A stretch of 64,000 bases of DNA from Parvimonas micra (GTDB taxonomy: Bacteria; Bacillota; Clostridia; Tissierellales; Peptoniphilaceae): NCBI RefSeq assembly GCF_037482165.1, contig NZ_CP148048.1, positions 930,001 through 994,000 of the forward strand. The letters run 5' to 3'. The position numbers were made by a program, and so were the translations under genes. This document shows, one piece after another, positions 9,729 through 19,309 of this stretch; within the stretch, counting starts at the first letter, position 1, and every line of letters starts with the position of its first letter. The notes beneath the pieces were generated by a model that was not told the DNA's origin, made no database searches, and saw only the letters and a program-made list of their open reading frames with translations.

Positions 9729-11624
9729 CTACAAGTAATTTTCCCATTCTAAATATAAATTTTCCTTTTCTTCTATCAATTCAGACAAATCTTTACTAAG
9801 TTTTAAAAATTTATCTTTATCATTAAAAATTTCTGGATTTTGAATATCTCTATTACAAGTTTCAATTTTGTCTTCTATTTCAAAAATTTTATCTTCAATT
9901 TCCTTCAATTTTTGTTTTTTAGCTTTTTCTTGTCTTTCTAATTCTCTTTTCTTCTTTTTTTCTTTCTCAATTTCTGTCTTTGAGATTATCTTTTCTTCTA
10001 TTTCATTTTTTTCATTTAACTTTTCTAAAAAGTAATCATAATTCCCATAATATTCTGTTATTTTACTATCCTCTAATAACCAAATTTTATTTACAACTTT
10101 ATTTAAAAAATATCTATCATGCGAAATAGTGAGAACTGTTCCAGAATAATCTACAATTGCTTTTTCTAAAACCTCTTTACTTTCAATATCTAAATGATTC
10201 GTTGGTTCATCAAGAAGTAAAAAGTTAGATTTCGACAACATTAGTTTTAAAAGTTCAAGCCTTGCTCTTTCTCCACCACTTAATTCTCCAACAGATTTAA
10301 ATAAATCTTCATCAAAAAAGTTAAACTTTGCAAGATGACTTCTAACTTCAAAATTATTCATTTTTGGATAGGCATCCCAAAATTCATCCATAACTGTATT
10401 TTGATTACTTAAAGTTTTTTGCTCCTGATCGTAATACCCAATTGATACTCTAGCACCTAAATCACATTTTCCTTTTAAAGCCTCAAGATTATTACAAATT
10501 ATTTTGAATAAAGTTGTTTTACCAACTCCATTCTTTCCAACAAGACCAATTTTATCTCCTTTATAGATATTTAAATTTATATTATTAAATAAAATTTTAT
10601 CATTAAATCCCATTGTCAAATCTGAAATATCCAAAACATCTTTCCCAGACTCAACTTCTGGAACTAGTTTTAATCTCATTGAATTTTTATAAATTTCTGG
10701 ATTTTCAATCAAATCCATTTTATCAAGAAGTCTGCGTCTTGAACTTGCCTGCTTTATAAATCTATTATTTCCATAATTTTCAAATCTTTGAATAATTTCT
10801 TTCTGCCTAGAAATCTCTTTTTGTTGTTTTTCATAAAGATGTCTATTAATTTCAAAATCTTTTTCACGTCTTGAAATATATTCATCATATCCACAATTAA
10901 AAACCTTTAATTTCTTATTCTCTATTGAAAAAATCCTGTTACAAACAGCATTTAAAAAATACCTATCATGAGAAATAATAAGGCAGCTTCCTTTATATTC
11001 TCTTAGATAAGACTCTAAAAACTGAATAGATTCTATATCTAAGTGGTTTGTTGGTTCATCAAGTAAAATCAAATTTGACGGTTTAAGTAAAATTTTTGCT
11101 AAATGTAATCTACTTTTTTGCCCACCACTCAAATTATTAACTGATTTAGAAAAGTCTTCCTCTAAAAAACCAAGTCCAAACAAAACTCCTCTAACTTTCG
11201 AATTATAAGAATATCCATTATTTTCTTCAAAATAATGTCTTTTACTTTCATATATATCAAAAAGTTTGTGAATTTCTTCTTCACTTAAATCCTTATTACC
11301 CATTTCAATCTCTAATTCTCTTATCTCTTTTTCAAGAAAAATAATATCTTCAAAAACTTCTAGGCATTCTTCATAAACTGATTTATCACTAGTATAAGAA
11401 ATATTTTGTTTTAAAATAGATAGATTTACATTTTTTGCAAAATTTACTTCTCCACTATCAGCAGATAAATCTTTAATTAAAAGGTTAAATAATGTAGTTT
11501 TGCCACTTCCATTATCTCCTACTATTCCAACTTTATCTCTGTTAGAAATCGAAAAAGTCACATTTTCTAATATATTTTCACTTAAAAACGACTTAGTTAA
11601 GCCATTAACACTTAAAACAATCAT
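9729..11624 (-). CDS. ABC-F family ATPase (ribosome-associated, YdiF/Uup-like)
   Basis: 631 residues with two ABC domains on one chain and no membrane segment, the ABC-F layout. Walker A GDNGSGKTT and GKNGVGKTT, signatures LSGGQKSRL and LSGGERARL, and duplicated LLDEPTNHLD Walker B with the ISHDRYFLN switch. The helical linker between domains (about residues 235-320) is the P-site interaction region of the family. The last 90 residues are a lysine- and glutamate-rich coiled coil, as in Uup/YdiF. ABC-F proteins act on stalled or antibiotic-bound ribosomes; which role applies here cannot be told. Confidence 0.92.
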   Translation of the reverse strand: MIVLSVNGLTKSFLSENILENVTFSISNRDKVGIVGDNGSGKTTLFNLLIKDLSADSGEVNFAKNVNLSILKQNISYTSDKSVYEECLEVFEDIIFLEKEIRELEIEMGNKDLSEEEIHKLFDIYESKRHYFEENNGYSYNSKVRGVLFGLGFLEEDFSKSVNNLSGGQKSRLHLAKILLKPSNLILLDEPTNHLDIESIQFLESYLREYKGSCLIISHDRYFLNAVCNRIFSIENKKLKVFNCGYDEYISRREKDFEINRHLYEKQQKEISRQKEIIQRFENYGNNRFIKQASSRRRLLDKMDLIENPEIYKNSMRLKLVPEVESGKDVLDISDLTMGFNDKILFNNINLNIYKGDKIGLVGKNGVGKTTLFKIICNNLEALKGKCDLGARVSIGYYDQEQKTLSNQNTVMDEFWDAYPKMNNFEVRSHLAKFNFFDEDLFKSVGELSGGERARLELLKLMLSKSNFLLLDEPTNHLDIESKEVLEKAIVDYSGTVLTISHDRYFLNKVVNKIWLLEDSKITEYYGNYDYFLEKLNEKNEIEEKIISKTEIEKEKKKKRELERQEKAKKQKLKEIEDKIFEIEDKIETCNRDIQNPEIFNDKDKFLKLSKDLSELIEEKENLYLEWENYL

Positions 11625-11635
11625 AAAACACCTTT

Positions 11636-12805
11636 TTAGAAAATAAATTTAGATTCAAAGTTACTAACTTTTCCAACCGCTAGTAATACACTAAAATAAA
11701 TATAAGCAGTTTGATGCCATAGGATTGTAACATCCAACATTCCATGCAAAATAACTACAACAGTTAAAGCTATTATGAGTCTAAATAAATTTCTTTTTCT
11801 TATACTATATACTTGCTTAACTATTCCTACAAAAAGAGGTGCAATTACCAAAATACCGACAATACCAAAATTAATTAATACATCTAAAGCTATGTTATGA
11901 GCATGGTTTGCCGGGTGAGTTACCCAAGTTGCATTTTGATAAGCCATTGGGCCACTACCAAACAAGAAAGTTTGTTTAAATAGTTTAATAGCATTATCCC
12001 AAATTTCTTTCCTTGTTCCAAGAGAATTTCCTATAAATTCATATCTTGGAAAAATCCTATTAGAAAAAATCATAAGTATTACTATGACCACTGTAAAAAT
12101 TCCAAGAAATGCAAAAACTTTTTTATTATTTTTCGTTAAAGAAAGCACCAAAGTTGCAATCAAAATTGTTGGTAATGCAGTTCTATTTTCTGTCAAAAAC
12201 AGAACTATAAATGCAAGTGTACTTACACACAAAAAATACAGTCTATTATTTTTATTTTTATTTGATAAAAAATAATACATTGCTATTATAATTATGAATT
12301 CACAAATAGTAGCATAGTAATTCGTATTAAAAAATGACGATACTGGTCTATGCAAAGCCATATATTCTATAAATTCATACATCTTTAAATCCATACTAAA
12401 CTTACTATATAGTACTGAAAGAATTGTCAAAATAAAACAAAATATTGAAACAATCATATACAGATTAATAATTCTTGAAAATAACTTTCTATTTATAATA
12501 GATCTATAGTACATAAAAAACATAGCAAATTCAAATATAATTATTGATACTCCAATACCATATAAATTATGTTTAAACACTGAAACTACGAATATTAGTA
12601 GAGTAAATGCTAAAACATTTTTAACATATGGCGTTCCTTTTAATATAGGAATAATTTTACCACTAACTATTAAATAGAAAAATAGAGCATTAAAAGCGAA
12701 TATTAAAAAATAAAATGGTAAAAACACTGTAAATGAAACTATTAATATTAATAGTTCATCTAAATTTAGCCCATATTTTTCTAAAATACCATCAATATAA
12801 TTCAT
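11636..12805 (-). CDS. O-antigen ligase/polymerase-like integral membrane protein
   Basis: 389 residues with about ten hydrophobic segments. The hallmark is a large external loop (about residues 255-310) carrying RKEIWDNAIKLF and then HPANHAHNIALDVLINFG, matching the Wzy_C/WaaL-type domain that transfers or polymerises lipid-linked glycans. In a Gram-positive this suggests surface polysaccharide or wall teichoic glycan assembly, but no sugar genes are nearby. Start: ATG at 12803-12805 behind GAAAGG; ATG at 12823 and TTG at 12838 are in frame but lack ribosome sites. Last gene upstream of the ABC-F/gdh run, 11 bp from ABC-F. Confidence 0.8.
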   Translation of the reverse strand: MNYIDGILEKYGLNLDELLILIVSFTVFLPFYFLIFAFNALFFYLIVSGKIIPILKGTPYVKNVLAFTLLIFVVSVFKHNLYGIGVSIIIFEFAMFFMYYRSIINRKLFSRIINLYMIVSIFCFILTILSVLYSKFSMDLKMYEFIEYMALHRPVSSFFNTNYYATICEFIIIIAMYYFLSNKNKNNRLYFLCVSTLAFIVLFLTENRTALPTILIATLVLSLTKNNKKVFAFLGIFTVVIVILMIFSNRIFPRYEFIGNSLGTRKEIWDNAIKLFKQTFLFGSGPMAYQNATWVTHPANHAHNIALDVLINFGIVGILVIAPLFVGIVKQVYSIRKRNLFRLIIALTVVVILHGMLDVTILWHQTAYIYFSVLLAVGKVSNFESKFIF

Positions 12806-13100
12806 ATATCTTAAGCCTTTCATAAGCCATTTTATCAATATTATTAAATTGAAATACCTTATAACTTAACTAATTATAAAAGTTAAAGATATAAATAAAT
12901 TAATATTATTTCAAAAAAATTTTAAATTTATTGTATTATAGCCTCAGCATTAAAATACAATATAATTATTCTTTGCAATTAAGATTTAAAAAAGAGAATT
13001 TTAAAGAATATTTTTAACATATAAATTGTCACAAAAGCAATCATTTAATGACCATTCCCTCAAATAAAACTTATTTCAATTATAGCATAAAACAAAAAAA

Positions 13101-13128
13101 AATAAAACTCTTAAAAAAGAGTTTTATT
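13101..13128 (-). terminator. Distal terminator of rex
   Basis: Perfect 12-bp stem AATAAAACTCTT around AAAA, followed on the minus strand by eight T. Confidence 0.85.
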
Positions 13129-13144
13129 GTATACTCATAAAAAA

Positions 13145-13168
13145 TCAAGGTTTTTGAACACACCTTGA
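13145..13168 (-). terminator. Proximal terminator of rex
   Basis: TCAAGG pairs with CCTTGA around a 12-nt loop, followed on the minus strand by TTTTTT. It lies just past the rex stop, in tandem with the hairpin at 13101. Confidence 0.7.
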
Positions 13169-13180
13169 TATAATTTAGTT

Positions 13181-13828
13181 CTATCTTACCCCTGGATAAT
13201 CCTTTAAACTATTCATATAGTAAGTAAGAGTTAAAAGACTTCCATCTAAATGAACATTTTCAAGCACAACATTTCTTGGTAATTTCAAATCAATTGGTGC
13301 AAAATTCCAAATTCCTTTTATACCACAAGCAACTAGTTTATCAGTTATTTCTTGTGCAGGTCTTGCAGGAATCGCTAAAATTGCAATATCAACTTTTTCT
13401 CTAGTTACAACTTCTTCTAATTCTGAAATATCTTTAACAACAACATCATTTTGTTTACTTCCAATAATATCTGATGAGTTATCAAAAATTCCTACAACCT
13501 TAAAGCCTTTTTTTCTAAATCCACTATAGTTTAACAATGCACTACCAATATTACCAAAACCAATAATAACTACATTATAAGGCTTATCAACACCCATAAT
13601 TTTTTCCAACTCAATTTTTAACTCTTCTACATTGTATCCATAGCCTTGTTGACCAAATGCACCAAAGTGATTCAAATCTTGTCTAATTTGTGATGCAGTT
13701 AAACCTGTAATCTTACTTAATTCTTGAGAAGATACTCTAATTATTCCCTTATCTCCAATAAGTTCAAGGTATCTATAATATTTAGGTAAACGTTTTATAA
13801 CTGCAACAGAAATTTTATCGTCTAACAT
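13181..13828 (-). CDS. rex: Redox-sensing transcriptional repressor Rex
   Basis: 215 residues. Rex senses the NADH/NAD ratio and represses fermentation and electron-transfer genes when NADH is low. The N-terminal winged helix (about 1-80) has the LSKITGLTASQIRQDLNHFG recognition region. The Rossmann domain follows with VIIGFGNIGSALL near residue 85, and the C-terminal helix used for domain swapping ends the protein. It is expressed alone from a TTGCAA-17-TATAAT promoter and ends in tandem terminators. AGGAGG precedes the ATG. Confidence 0.97.
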   Translation of the reverse strand: MLDDKISVAVIKRLPKYYRYLELIGDKGIIRVSSQELSKITGLTASQIRQDLNHFGAFGQQGYGYNVEELKIELEKIMGVDKPYNVVIIGFGNIGSALLNYSGFRKKGFKVVGIFDNSSDIIGSKQNDVVVKDISELEEVVTREKVDIAILAIPARPAQEITDKLVACGIKGIWNFAPIDLKLPRNVVLENVHLDGSLLTLTYYMNSLKDYPGVR

Positions 13829-13881
13829 AATAAACCTCCTACCATTTTTGTTTTCATTTAATTATATTAATATGTAAAATC

Positions 13882-13933
13882 TAAAACGTACTCTCGTTTT
13901 AAGTATTATAACACCTATTCAAATTTATTGCAA
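13882..13933 (-). promoter_or_regulatory. rex promoter with an inverted repeat at the start site
   Basis: Minus strand: TTGCAA at 13933-13928, 17 bp, TATAAT at 13910-13905. Directly downstream, over the expected +1, lies TAAAACG-6-CGTTTTA (13882-13901), a perfect 7-bp inverted repeat in operator position. It does not match the published Rex consensus, so the binding protein is unknown. Confidence 0.55.
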
Positions 13934-14093
13934 TATTTTTTACAATGTTTTTTAGAATGTATAACTATTTTTTTCAAACTTTGTCAGTTTATAGCAACCA
14001 TATTAAATAATTATTAATAAATTATAAACAAAATATATTGAAAAATGTAAAAAAAAGTTCTAAAATATAATTAATAAATTTTAGGAGGTAAAC

Positions 14094-14735
14094 TTGAATA
14101 ACTTTGAAATAATAAAAGAATGTCCAATATTTAAGGACTTTTCAATAGATGAAATAATAGAAATATTTTCAGTAGTATCTTTTTACGAAAAAAATTATAA
14201 AAAAAATGATATAATTCTAGCTGAAAATACAAAAGTAGAATATTTTGGAATAATTACAAATGGAAGAATTGCAGTTTCTAATTTCGATTATTTTGGAAAT
14301 AGAAATATTTTAAATGTTTTTGAAAAAGGAGATTCATTTGGTGAAGCCTTGGTTTCATTAGAAATGAAAATTCCTCACGAAATAATTTCTCTAACAAGTT
14401 CTTCTGTAATTTGGATTGAGTATAGTAGTTTATCTAATTCTCAATATTACCAAAAAATTTTAAATAATCTTTTAAATATAATATCTACAAAAAATTTAAT
14501 TTTAAATAAAAAATTACAAATACTATCAAAGAGAACTACTAGAGAAAAAATTTTAGAATATCTTTCAACTCAAAAAAAGTTACTATCAATAGATAGCAAC
14601 TTTGAAATAAATCTAAATAGAAATGAAATGGCAGACTACCTTGCACTAGACAGAAGTAATCTTTCAAGAGAGCTTGGAAAATTAAAAAAAGAAGGCATCA
14701 TAGACTTTAAAAAAAATAAATTTAGATTACTATAA
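14094..14735 (+). CDS. Crp/Fnr family transcriptional regulator
   Basis: 213 residues. An N-terminal cyclic-nucleotide-binding-like beta barrel (about 10-125, with GDSFGEALVSLE) is joined by a long helix to a Crp-type winged helix at about 145-213; the recognition helix is in DYLALDRSNLSRELGKLKKEG. There is no cysteine cluster, so it is not an oxygen-sensing Fnr; the cAMP arginine is also not evident, and the effector is unknown. The start is TTG at 14094 with AGGAGG six bases upstream; no ATG fits. Divergent from rex, upstream of a wall-anchored protein gene. Confidence 0.9.
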   Translation: MNNFEIIKECPIFKDFSIDEIIEIFSVVSFYEKNYKKNDIILAENTKVEYFGIITNGRIAVSNFDYFGNRNILNVFEKGDSFGEALVSLEMKIPHEIISLTSSSVIWIEYSSLSNSQYYQKILNNLLNIISTKNLILNKKLQILSKRTTREKILEYLSTQKKLLSIDSNFEINLNRNEMADYLALDRSNLSRELGKLKKEGIIDFKKNKFRLL

Positions 14736-14859
14736 AAACATTGTATATTAATAAATTAAATAATTTTAACCTCATTTATATATTGACTTTTTTACAAAAA
14801 TATTATAACATTCTCTTTGTGATATTCATTATCGTAATATAAAAATATATGGAGGTTTT

Positions 14860-17800
14860 ATGAAAATAAAAAGAATTTTGAAAATATTTATGGTATTTTT
14901 ATTTATCTTTTCTCTATTAATACCAAAATTTTTGTCAACAAACAGTCATACTGTTACTGCAAATGATAATGGTATAAATGATGAATGGACAATTGATGAT
15001 TTTATAATAGAAAATGACACTATTTACGGTTTTTCTAAGAAAGGTTCCGAAAAACTTAAGAAGAATGGAAAAGTAATTTTACCTACAGAGAAAAACGGTG
15101 TAAAAATAACAAAGGTAGCAAGTTTTGCTTTCCACCCAGATAAAAAGAAAGAAATTGAAGATTATATCGGTCGCGAAGGTAAGAATGGCGAAAAAAATAA
15201 TAAAGATGTCGATGGAAATGAAATTCGTAATATAGGAGAATCATTTAACAATACACTTATTAAATCTGTTACTATTCCTGATGGATATGAATACATCGGA
15301 CAAGATGCCTTTGATTTTAATGAAAGTTTAAATGAACTAAAACTTGCATCTACTATAACAAGAATAAGTGATTATGCCTTTGCACATATAGCATTAGACA
15401 AAAGTTTAGAATTACCAAGTGAATTAAAAACTTTAGGCGACTCTGCATTTATGGAAAGCCAAATTACAGGGAGTCTTGTTCTACCAGAAAAGTTGGAAAG
15501 CTTGGGAGAAAGAACTTTTAAAAACAATAAAATTTCAAATATTGAATTTAAAGGTAAAAAAATTTCTGAACTTGGAGAAAAAGTTTTTGAAGATAATAGA
15601 ATAGAAAGCATTAATATTCCAAACAGTATAAAAAAAATAGCATCGGATGCATTTAACGGTAATTATGGAAATGAAGAATATAATTATATAGTTACACTTT
15701 GGACTGAACATAAAAATAATCCAAATAAATTATTTGGAGCTTCTTTTTATGTAGATCCATCTGATGATTTAAAAGTTAAAAAACCAGAAATAAATTATAA
15801 AATTTGGGAAAATGCCGATTTTAAAATTAATAAAAATGTAATTGAAGGATTTTCTAATAGAGGACTTTTAAAAGTTAAAAAGAATAAAAATTTAAAAATT
15901 CCAAGTGAACATAATGGAATAAAACTAACACAGATTGCAGATGATGCTTTTAGAAACATTAATTTTAGAAATGAAAGTCTAAAAAAATATGACTTGGAAA
16001 GTGTAACTTTACCTAATAGCATAGAAAAAATTGGAAATTTTGCCTTTCAGTCAAATTATATAACAGAATTAGATGTTCAAGATTGTGAAAATTTAACTGA
16101 AATCGGAAAAGGTGCATTTATGAATAATAAGATAAGTACACTAAATTTGAATGACCATTTAAAACTTATTGATGATGCAGCTTTTCATATAAATAATTTG
16201 GAATTTGTATTTATTCCTAAAAATGTTGAGAAAATTGGAATTTCAGCATTTAGAAACAATAAAATAAATATGCTTTTGATGAATTCAGAAAAACTTTCAG
16301 AAATTGGAGAAATGGCATTTCTAGGAAATGCTATAGCTCAAGTTGATTTAACTCAAACTCCAAATTTAAAAACAATAGGAGTTCAAGCATTTGCAGGTAA
16401 TTTAATCACTTCAGTTAATTTACCTTATGGTGTTGAAGAAATAAGAGAAGAAGCATTTAGGAAAAATTCAATAAAAGAAGTTGCTTTTCCGAATTCACTA
16501 AAGAAAATAGCTTTTAATTCATTTGATGAAAATCCAGGAAATTTAGAATATAAAAAAGTTTTAGTTGAAATTACCGGTGGAAATATTAATAAAATTCCTG
16601 ATGGAAATAATTTTATTGTAAATAAAAATACCTTGGCTAAAGACAGAACTGAGCTTAAAAAAACTATTGAAAAAATTGATTCTTTAAAATTAGATGAATT
16701 TCAAGAAAAAACAAAAAAATTATTTTTGGATATAAAAAAAGAAGGAGAACTTCTCTTAGAAAAAACTAATTTAAGAGAAGGAGAAATGCTTAAATATATT
16801 TTTGAAACTAATTTTTTAATTGATAGATCAGACATTAATATTTTATTAAAAAAAGCTAAGAAAAGTCTTTCAAATGGTGATGAAAAATCAAAAAAATTGT
16901 TAGAAGACAAAATTAATTATGCTGAAAAATCATATAATAACAGTGCATTGGATACTAGAAAATTAAAAAGACTTAAGAAAGAATTAAAATTTCTTACAGA
17001 CTTGGTAAATGGAGAAGGCGAAACATCAAAAACTGTTATGTTACAAGGTCATCATAAATTAAATAGTCCATTACCTATACCATCATATCATATAGGCGTT
17101 AATGTTTACTTTGACAAGAACGGTAAAATTTTATATGTTTTGGATATGAGCTACAATATAGGAAAAGGAACATTAAATCAATATGGTACAGAAGTGGAAA
17201 ATGTTGATGAGGATAATGAAGGATATCACAAGTTAGCATTGGATACTTTATCAGACTATGAAGGACTAAACTATAAAGAAATTTTGTCTGGAAATGTTGA
17301 TTCAATTGGTAATATACTAAAAGTTGAAAAAGCAAAATATCATAGAGAAGGTATGTTTGAGGCAATAAAAGATGCTTGTAAAGATTATAAAGAAAAAGTA
17401 ATCCGAAACGAAGAATATGACATCACTGTAGTTTCATTAGAAGAAACAAAATTTACAAATCTAAAATTGAGCGTTAAAAAAATAAATTCAGACAGTATAA
17501 AAAATCTACGAAATAATGTTTTGAATGCCTTTGATATACAGTTTAAAAATTTGAATGATAAAAAAGTTGATATGACTGGTAAATTTAAATTAATTTTAAA
17601 TAAAAAATTTAGTGATGTTAAAGCTGTTTATCACCTTTCTGAATCAGGAGAACTAACTTCATGTAAATTTTCTCAAACTAAAGAAACTGTATCATTTGAA
17701 ACGACACATTTTTCAAAGTATATCATTGAATATAACAAAACAAAGGAAAAAAATTCTGAAGGAAATAACTCAGATTTAGAAAATAACAGGAATAATAATA

Positions 17801-17952
17801 TTTCTAGAAATGATACTAATACAAAAGCTAATACAAAAAATATGGGTAATAAACTACCACAAACTTCTATTGAAAAATCATCAATATTAGCAGTATTTTT
17901 AAGTATAGTAGTTTCAATTTTCATTTTTGTAAAATCAAGAAAATATAATTAG
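14860..17952 (+). CDS. BspA-type leucine-rich-repeat surface protein with sortase signal
   Basis: 1030 residues. Signal peptide at 1-35. Two successive LRR_5 blocks (about 45-290 and 310-580), each introduced by a similar leader ending in LPTEKNGVKIT or IPSEHNGIKLT, with repeats such as IPNSIKKIASDAFNGN. This type of repeat is used by oral and gut bacteria for adhesion. A lysine- and glutamate-rich helical stretch (about 605-720) follows, then an unassigned beta domain and an ETTHFSKYIIEY segment seen in wall proteins. A serine/asparagine-rich linker leads to LPQTS at 999-1003, a hydrophobic stretch and KSRKYN, a sortase anchor with serine instead of glycine at position 5. Start: ATG behind TGGAGG. 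Confidence 0.9.
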   Translation: MKIKRILKIFMVFLFIFSLLIPKFLSTNSHTVTANDNGINDEWTIDDFIIENDTIYGFSKKGSEKLKKNGKVILPTEKNGVKITKVASFAFHPDKKKEIEDYIGREGKNGEKNNKDVDGNEIRNIGESFNNTLIKSVTIPDGYEYIGQDAFDFNESLNELKLASTITRISDYAFAHIALDKSLELPSELKTLGDSAFMESQITGSLVLPEKLESLGERTFKNNKISNIEFKGKKISELGEKVFEDNRIESINIPNSIKKIASDAFNGNYGNEEYNYIVTLWTEHKNNPNKLFGASFYVDPSDDLKVKKPEINYKIWENADFKINKNVIEGFSNRGLLKVKKNKNLKIPSEHNGIKLTQIADDAFRNINFRNESLKKYDLESVTLPNSIEKIGNFAFQSNYITELDVQDCENLTEIGKGAFMNNKISTLNLNDHLKLIDDAAFHINNLEFVFIPKNVEKIGISAFRNNKINMLLMNSEKLSEIGEMAFLGNAIAQVDLTQTPNLKTIGVQAFAGNLITSVNLPYGVEEIREEAFRKNSIKEVAFPNSLKKIAFNSFDENPGNLEYKKVLVEITGGNINKIPDGNNFIVNKNTLAKDRTELKKTIEKIDSLKLDEFQEKTKKLFLDIKKEGELLLEKTNLREGEMLKYIFETNFLIDRSDINILLKKAKKSLSNGDEKSKKLLEDKINYAEKSYNNSALDTRKLKRLKKELKFLTDLVNGEGETSKTVMLQGHHKLNSPLPIPSYHIGVNVYFDKNGKILYVLDMSYNIGKGTLNQYGTEVENVDEDNEGYHKLALDTLSDYEGLNYKEILSGNVDSIGNILKVEKAKYHREGMFEAIKDACKDYKEKVIRNEEYDITVVSLEETKFTNLKLSVKKINSDSIKNLRNNVLNAFDIQFKNLNDKKVDMTGKFKLILNKKFSDVKAVYHLSESGELTSCKFSQTKETVSFETTHFSKYIIEYNKTKEKNSEGNNSDLENNRNNNISRNDTNTKANTKNMGNKLPQTSIEKSSILAVFLSIVVSIFIFVKSRKYN

Positions 17953-17971
17953 TTATTAAAGAAGTTAAATT

Positions 17972-18018
17972 AAAACTGACCTCAATAAATTAAAAATAAT
18001 TTTTTGAAGGTCAGTTTT
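17972..18018 (+). terminator. Terminator of the leucine-rich-repeat gene
   Basis: AAAACTGACCT pairs with AGGTCAGTTTT across a 25-nt AT-rich loop, then TT and A-rich sequence. The T-run is short but the stem is strong. Confidence 0.7.
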
Positions 18019-18057
18019 TAAATATAAAAATAAATACTATAAAACTATATGTAAATG

Positions 18058-18066
18058 TGGTATAAT
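18058..18066 (+). promoter_or_regulatory. Extended -10 promoter for the NTF2-like gene
   Basis: TGGTATAAT; no good -35 is seen. It lies 66 bp before the chosen start. Confidence 0.5.
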
Positions 18067-18131
18067 GATAAAAATATTTTTTTAATTGTGTTTATTTAAT
18101 TGATTGAGAATTGCTTATATGGGGGTGTATG

Positions 18132-18551
18132 ATGAATAAAAAAGAAAAAATAATTCAACTATGGTTTGATATGTGGATAAAACAAAAAGATTTAGGAATA
18201 GATGAAATTTTTACAGAAGATGTTATTTACACAGAGAGTTGGAGCCCCAAATATGAAAATCGTGAAACAGTAAAATTATGGTTTAATGAATGGAATACTC
18301 GTGGAATGGTAATAGATTGGACAATTAAACAATTTTTTCATAAAGGCAATCAAACTATTGTAGAATGGTATTTTAAAAATAAAATGAATGATGAAAGTAT
18401 CGAAGATTTTGACGGAATTTCTCTTATTGTATGGACTGATGACAATAAAATAAAAGAATTAAAAGAATTTGGCTGTAATCGAAACAACTATAATCCTTAT
18501 CAAAATGGTAAAATACCAAAATTCAGGGACGAAAAAACAAATTGGTTTTAA
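18132..18551 (+). CDS. NTF2/SnoaL-like fold protein
   Basis: 139 residues. The order of elements (N-terminal helix KEKIIQLWFDMW, a DIYTESW-like strand, WFNEWNTRG, then strands FFHKGNQTIVEWYF and GISLIVW) is that of small cone-shaped NTF2-like proteins, which include SnoaL cyclases and many proteins of unknown ligand. No catalytic residues can be named. Start: the second of two adjacent ATGs (18132), six bases after GGGGG; the first is at 18129 and a TTG frame extends further without a ribosome site. Single gene between two terminators. Confidence 0.75.
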   Translation: MNKKEKIIQLWFDMWIKQKDLGIDEIFTEDVIYTESWSPKYENRETVKLWFNEWNTRGMVIDWTIKQFFHKGNQTIVEWYFKNKMNDESIEDFDGISLIVWTDDNKIKELKEFGCNRNNYNPYQNGKIPKFRDEKTNWF

Positions 18552-18584
18552 TCATTTCAAACTAAAATAATTAAGAATAATTTA

Positions 18585-18623
18585 AAAGGAATGTCCCCTA
18601 TCAATTATGGATTACATTCCTTT
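18585..18623. terminator. Intrinsic terminator between convergent genes
   Basis: AAAGGAATGT pairs with ACATTCCTTT across a 19-nt loop, with A/T flanks. It can serve both the plus-strand NTF2-like gene and the minus-strand flavodoxin gene. Confidence 0.7.
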
Positions 18624-18699
18624 AATAATTTCTATATTTTTAAATCCAGTTCAATTAAATGACTGCATTTTATTATTTTAAATATCAAAATTCTACATA

Positions 18700-19161
18700 C
18701 TATAATTCTTTAACTTTTTCTATCCATTTATTAAAGTTTGTTTTAAATATTATTGCCTTACTATATGGAAGACATAGTTCTGCCTTCCCAATATATTCTT
18801 TAAGTGTGTTAAGAGTTGTCTTAACATTAGTAGATCCAGATGTTGAAAAAGGAACCACCTTTTTATCATCTAAATTATAATTCTTTAAATAATCTAATAC
18901 AATCATTGGTGGTTTACTAAACCAAATTGGATATCCCACTAAAACAACATCAACATCAGAAATATCTACAACTGGTGCAACATATTTAGCTGTTATATCC
19001 TTCTTTTTTTCATCTCTCGCTCTTCCAATAGCCTTAAAATATGAACCATAAGAAACTTCGGGTTCTATACTTATCATATCACAACCAAGATTTTCTTGGA
19101 TTTTTGTTGCAACATTTTTAGTCTTACCACTATTTGAATAGTAGAAAATAATAGCTTTCAT
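18700..19161 (-). CDS. Flavodoxin-family protein
   Basis: 153 residues. The N terminus IIFYYSNSGKTKNVA has the FMN phosphate-binding loop S-N-S-G-K-T of the flavodoxin_4 type. VLVGYPIWFSKPP in the middle is the isoalloxazine-side loop, and PFSTSGST the following strand. Such proteins are usually FMN-dependent quinone or electron-transfer reductases rather than classical flavodoxins. AGGAGG precedes ATG. Distinct from the shorter acidic flavodoxin at 43.6 kb. Upstream (19162-19309) no terminator or convincing promoter was found. Confidence 0.85.
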   Translation of the reverse strand: MKAIIFYYSNSGKTKNVATKIQENLGCDMISIEPEVSYGSYFKAIGRARDEKKKDITAKYVAPVVDISDVDVVLVGYPIWFSKPPMIVLDYLKNYNLDDKKVVPFSTSGSTNVKTTLNTLKEYIGKAELCLPYSKAIIFKTNFNKWIEKVKEL

Positions 19162-19309
19162 ATTTTACCTCCTTATTTTCATTTTAACTTTAATTAATCA
19201 TAGATATAATTTAAAAATTTCTATTTACTTTACTTATTTTTTAATACCTACTATTTTTATACCCTTTTTCTTATTTGCTTTAATCTCCATATTTTCAGTC
19301 GACACAAAC

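Larger units (their letters stand above)
12806..13180. other. Gene-free region with tandem rex terminators
   Basis: 375 bp without a credible gene. The right part holds two terminators of rex (listed separately). The left 290 bp is AT-rich and must contain the promoter for the minus-strand run starting at 12805; a TATAAT at 12878-12873 is seen, but no convincing -35. Confidence 0.6.

Noticed and set aside
14817-14837. TTGTGATA-TTCAT-TATCGTAA before the repeat-protein gene as a Crp/Fnr site
   Set aside because: Only six of eight arm positions match, and the half-site spacing (nine between TGTGA and TCGTA) is not that of Crp or Fnr.
17099-17365. 88-codon open frame opposite the repeat-protein gene
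   Set aside because: Tyrosine/leucine/histidine-rich product with no ribosome site, antisense to a well-supported coding region.
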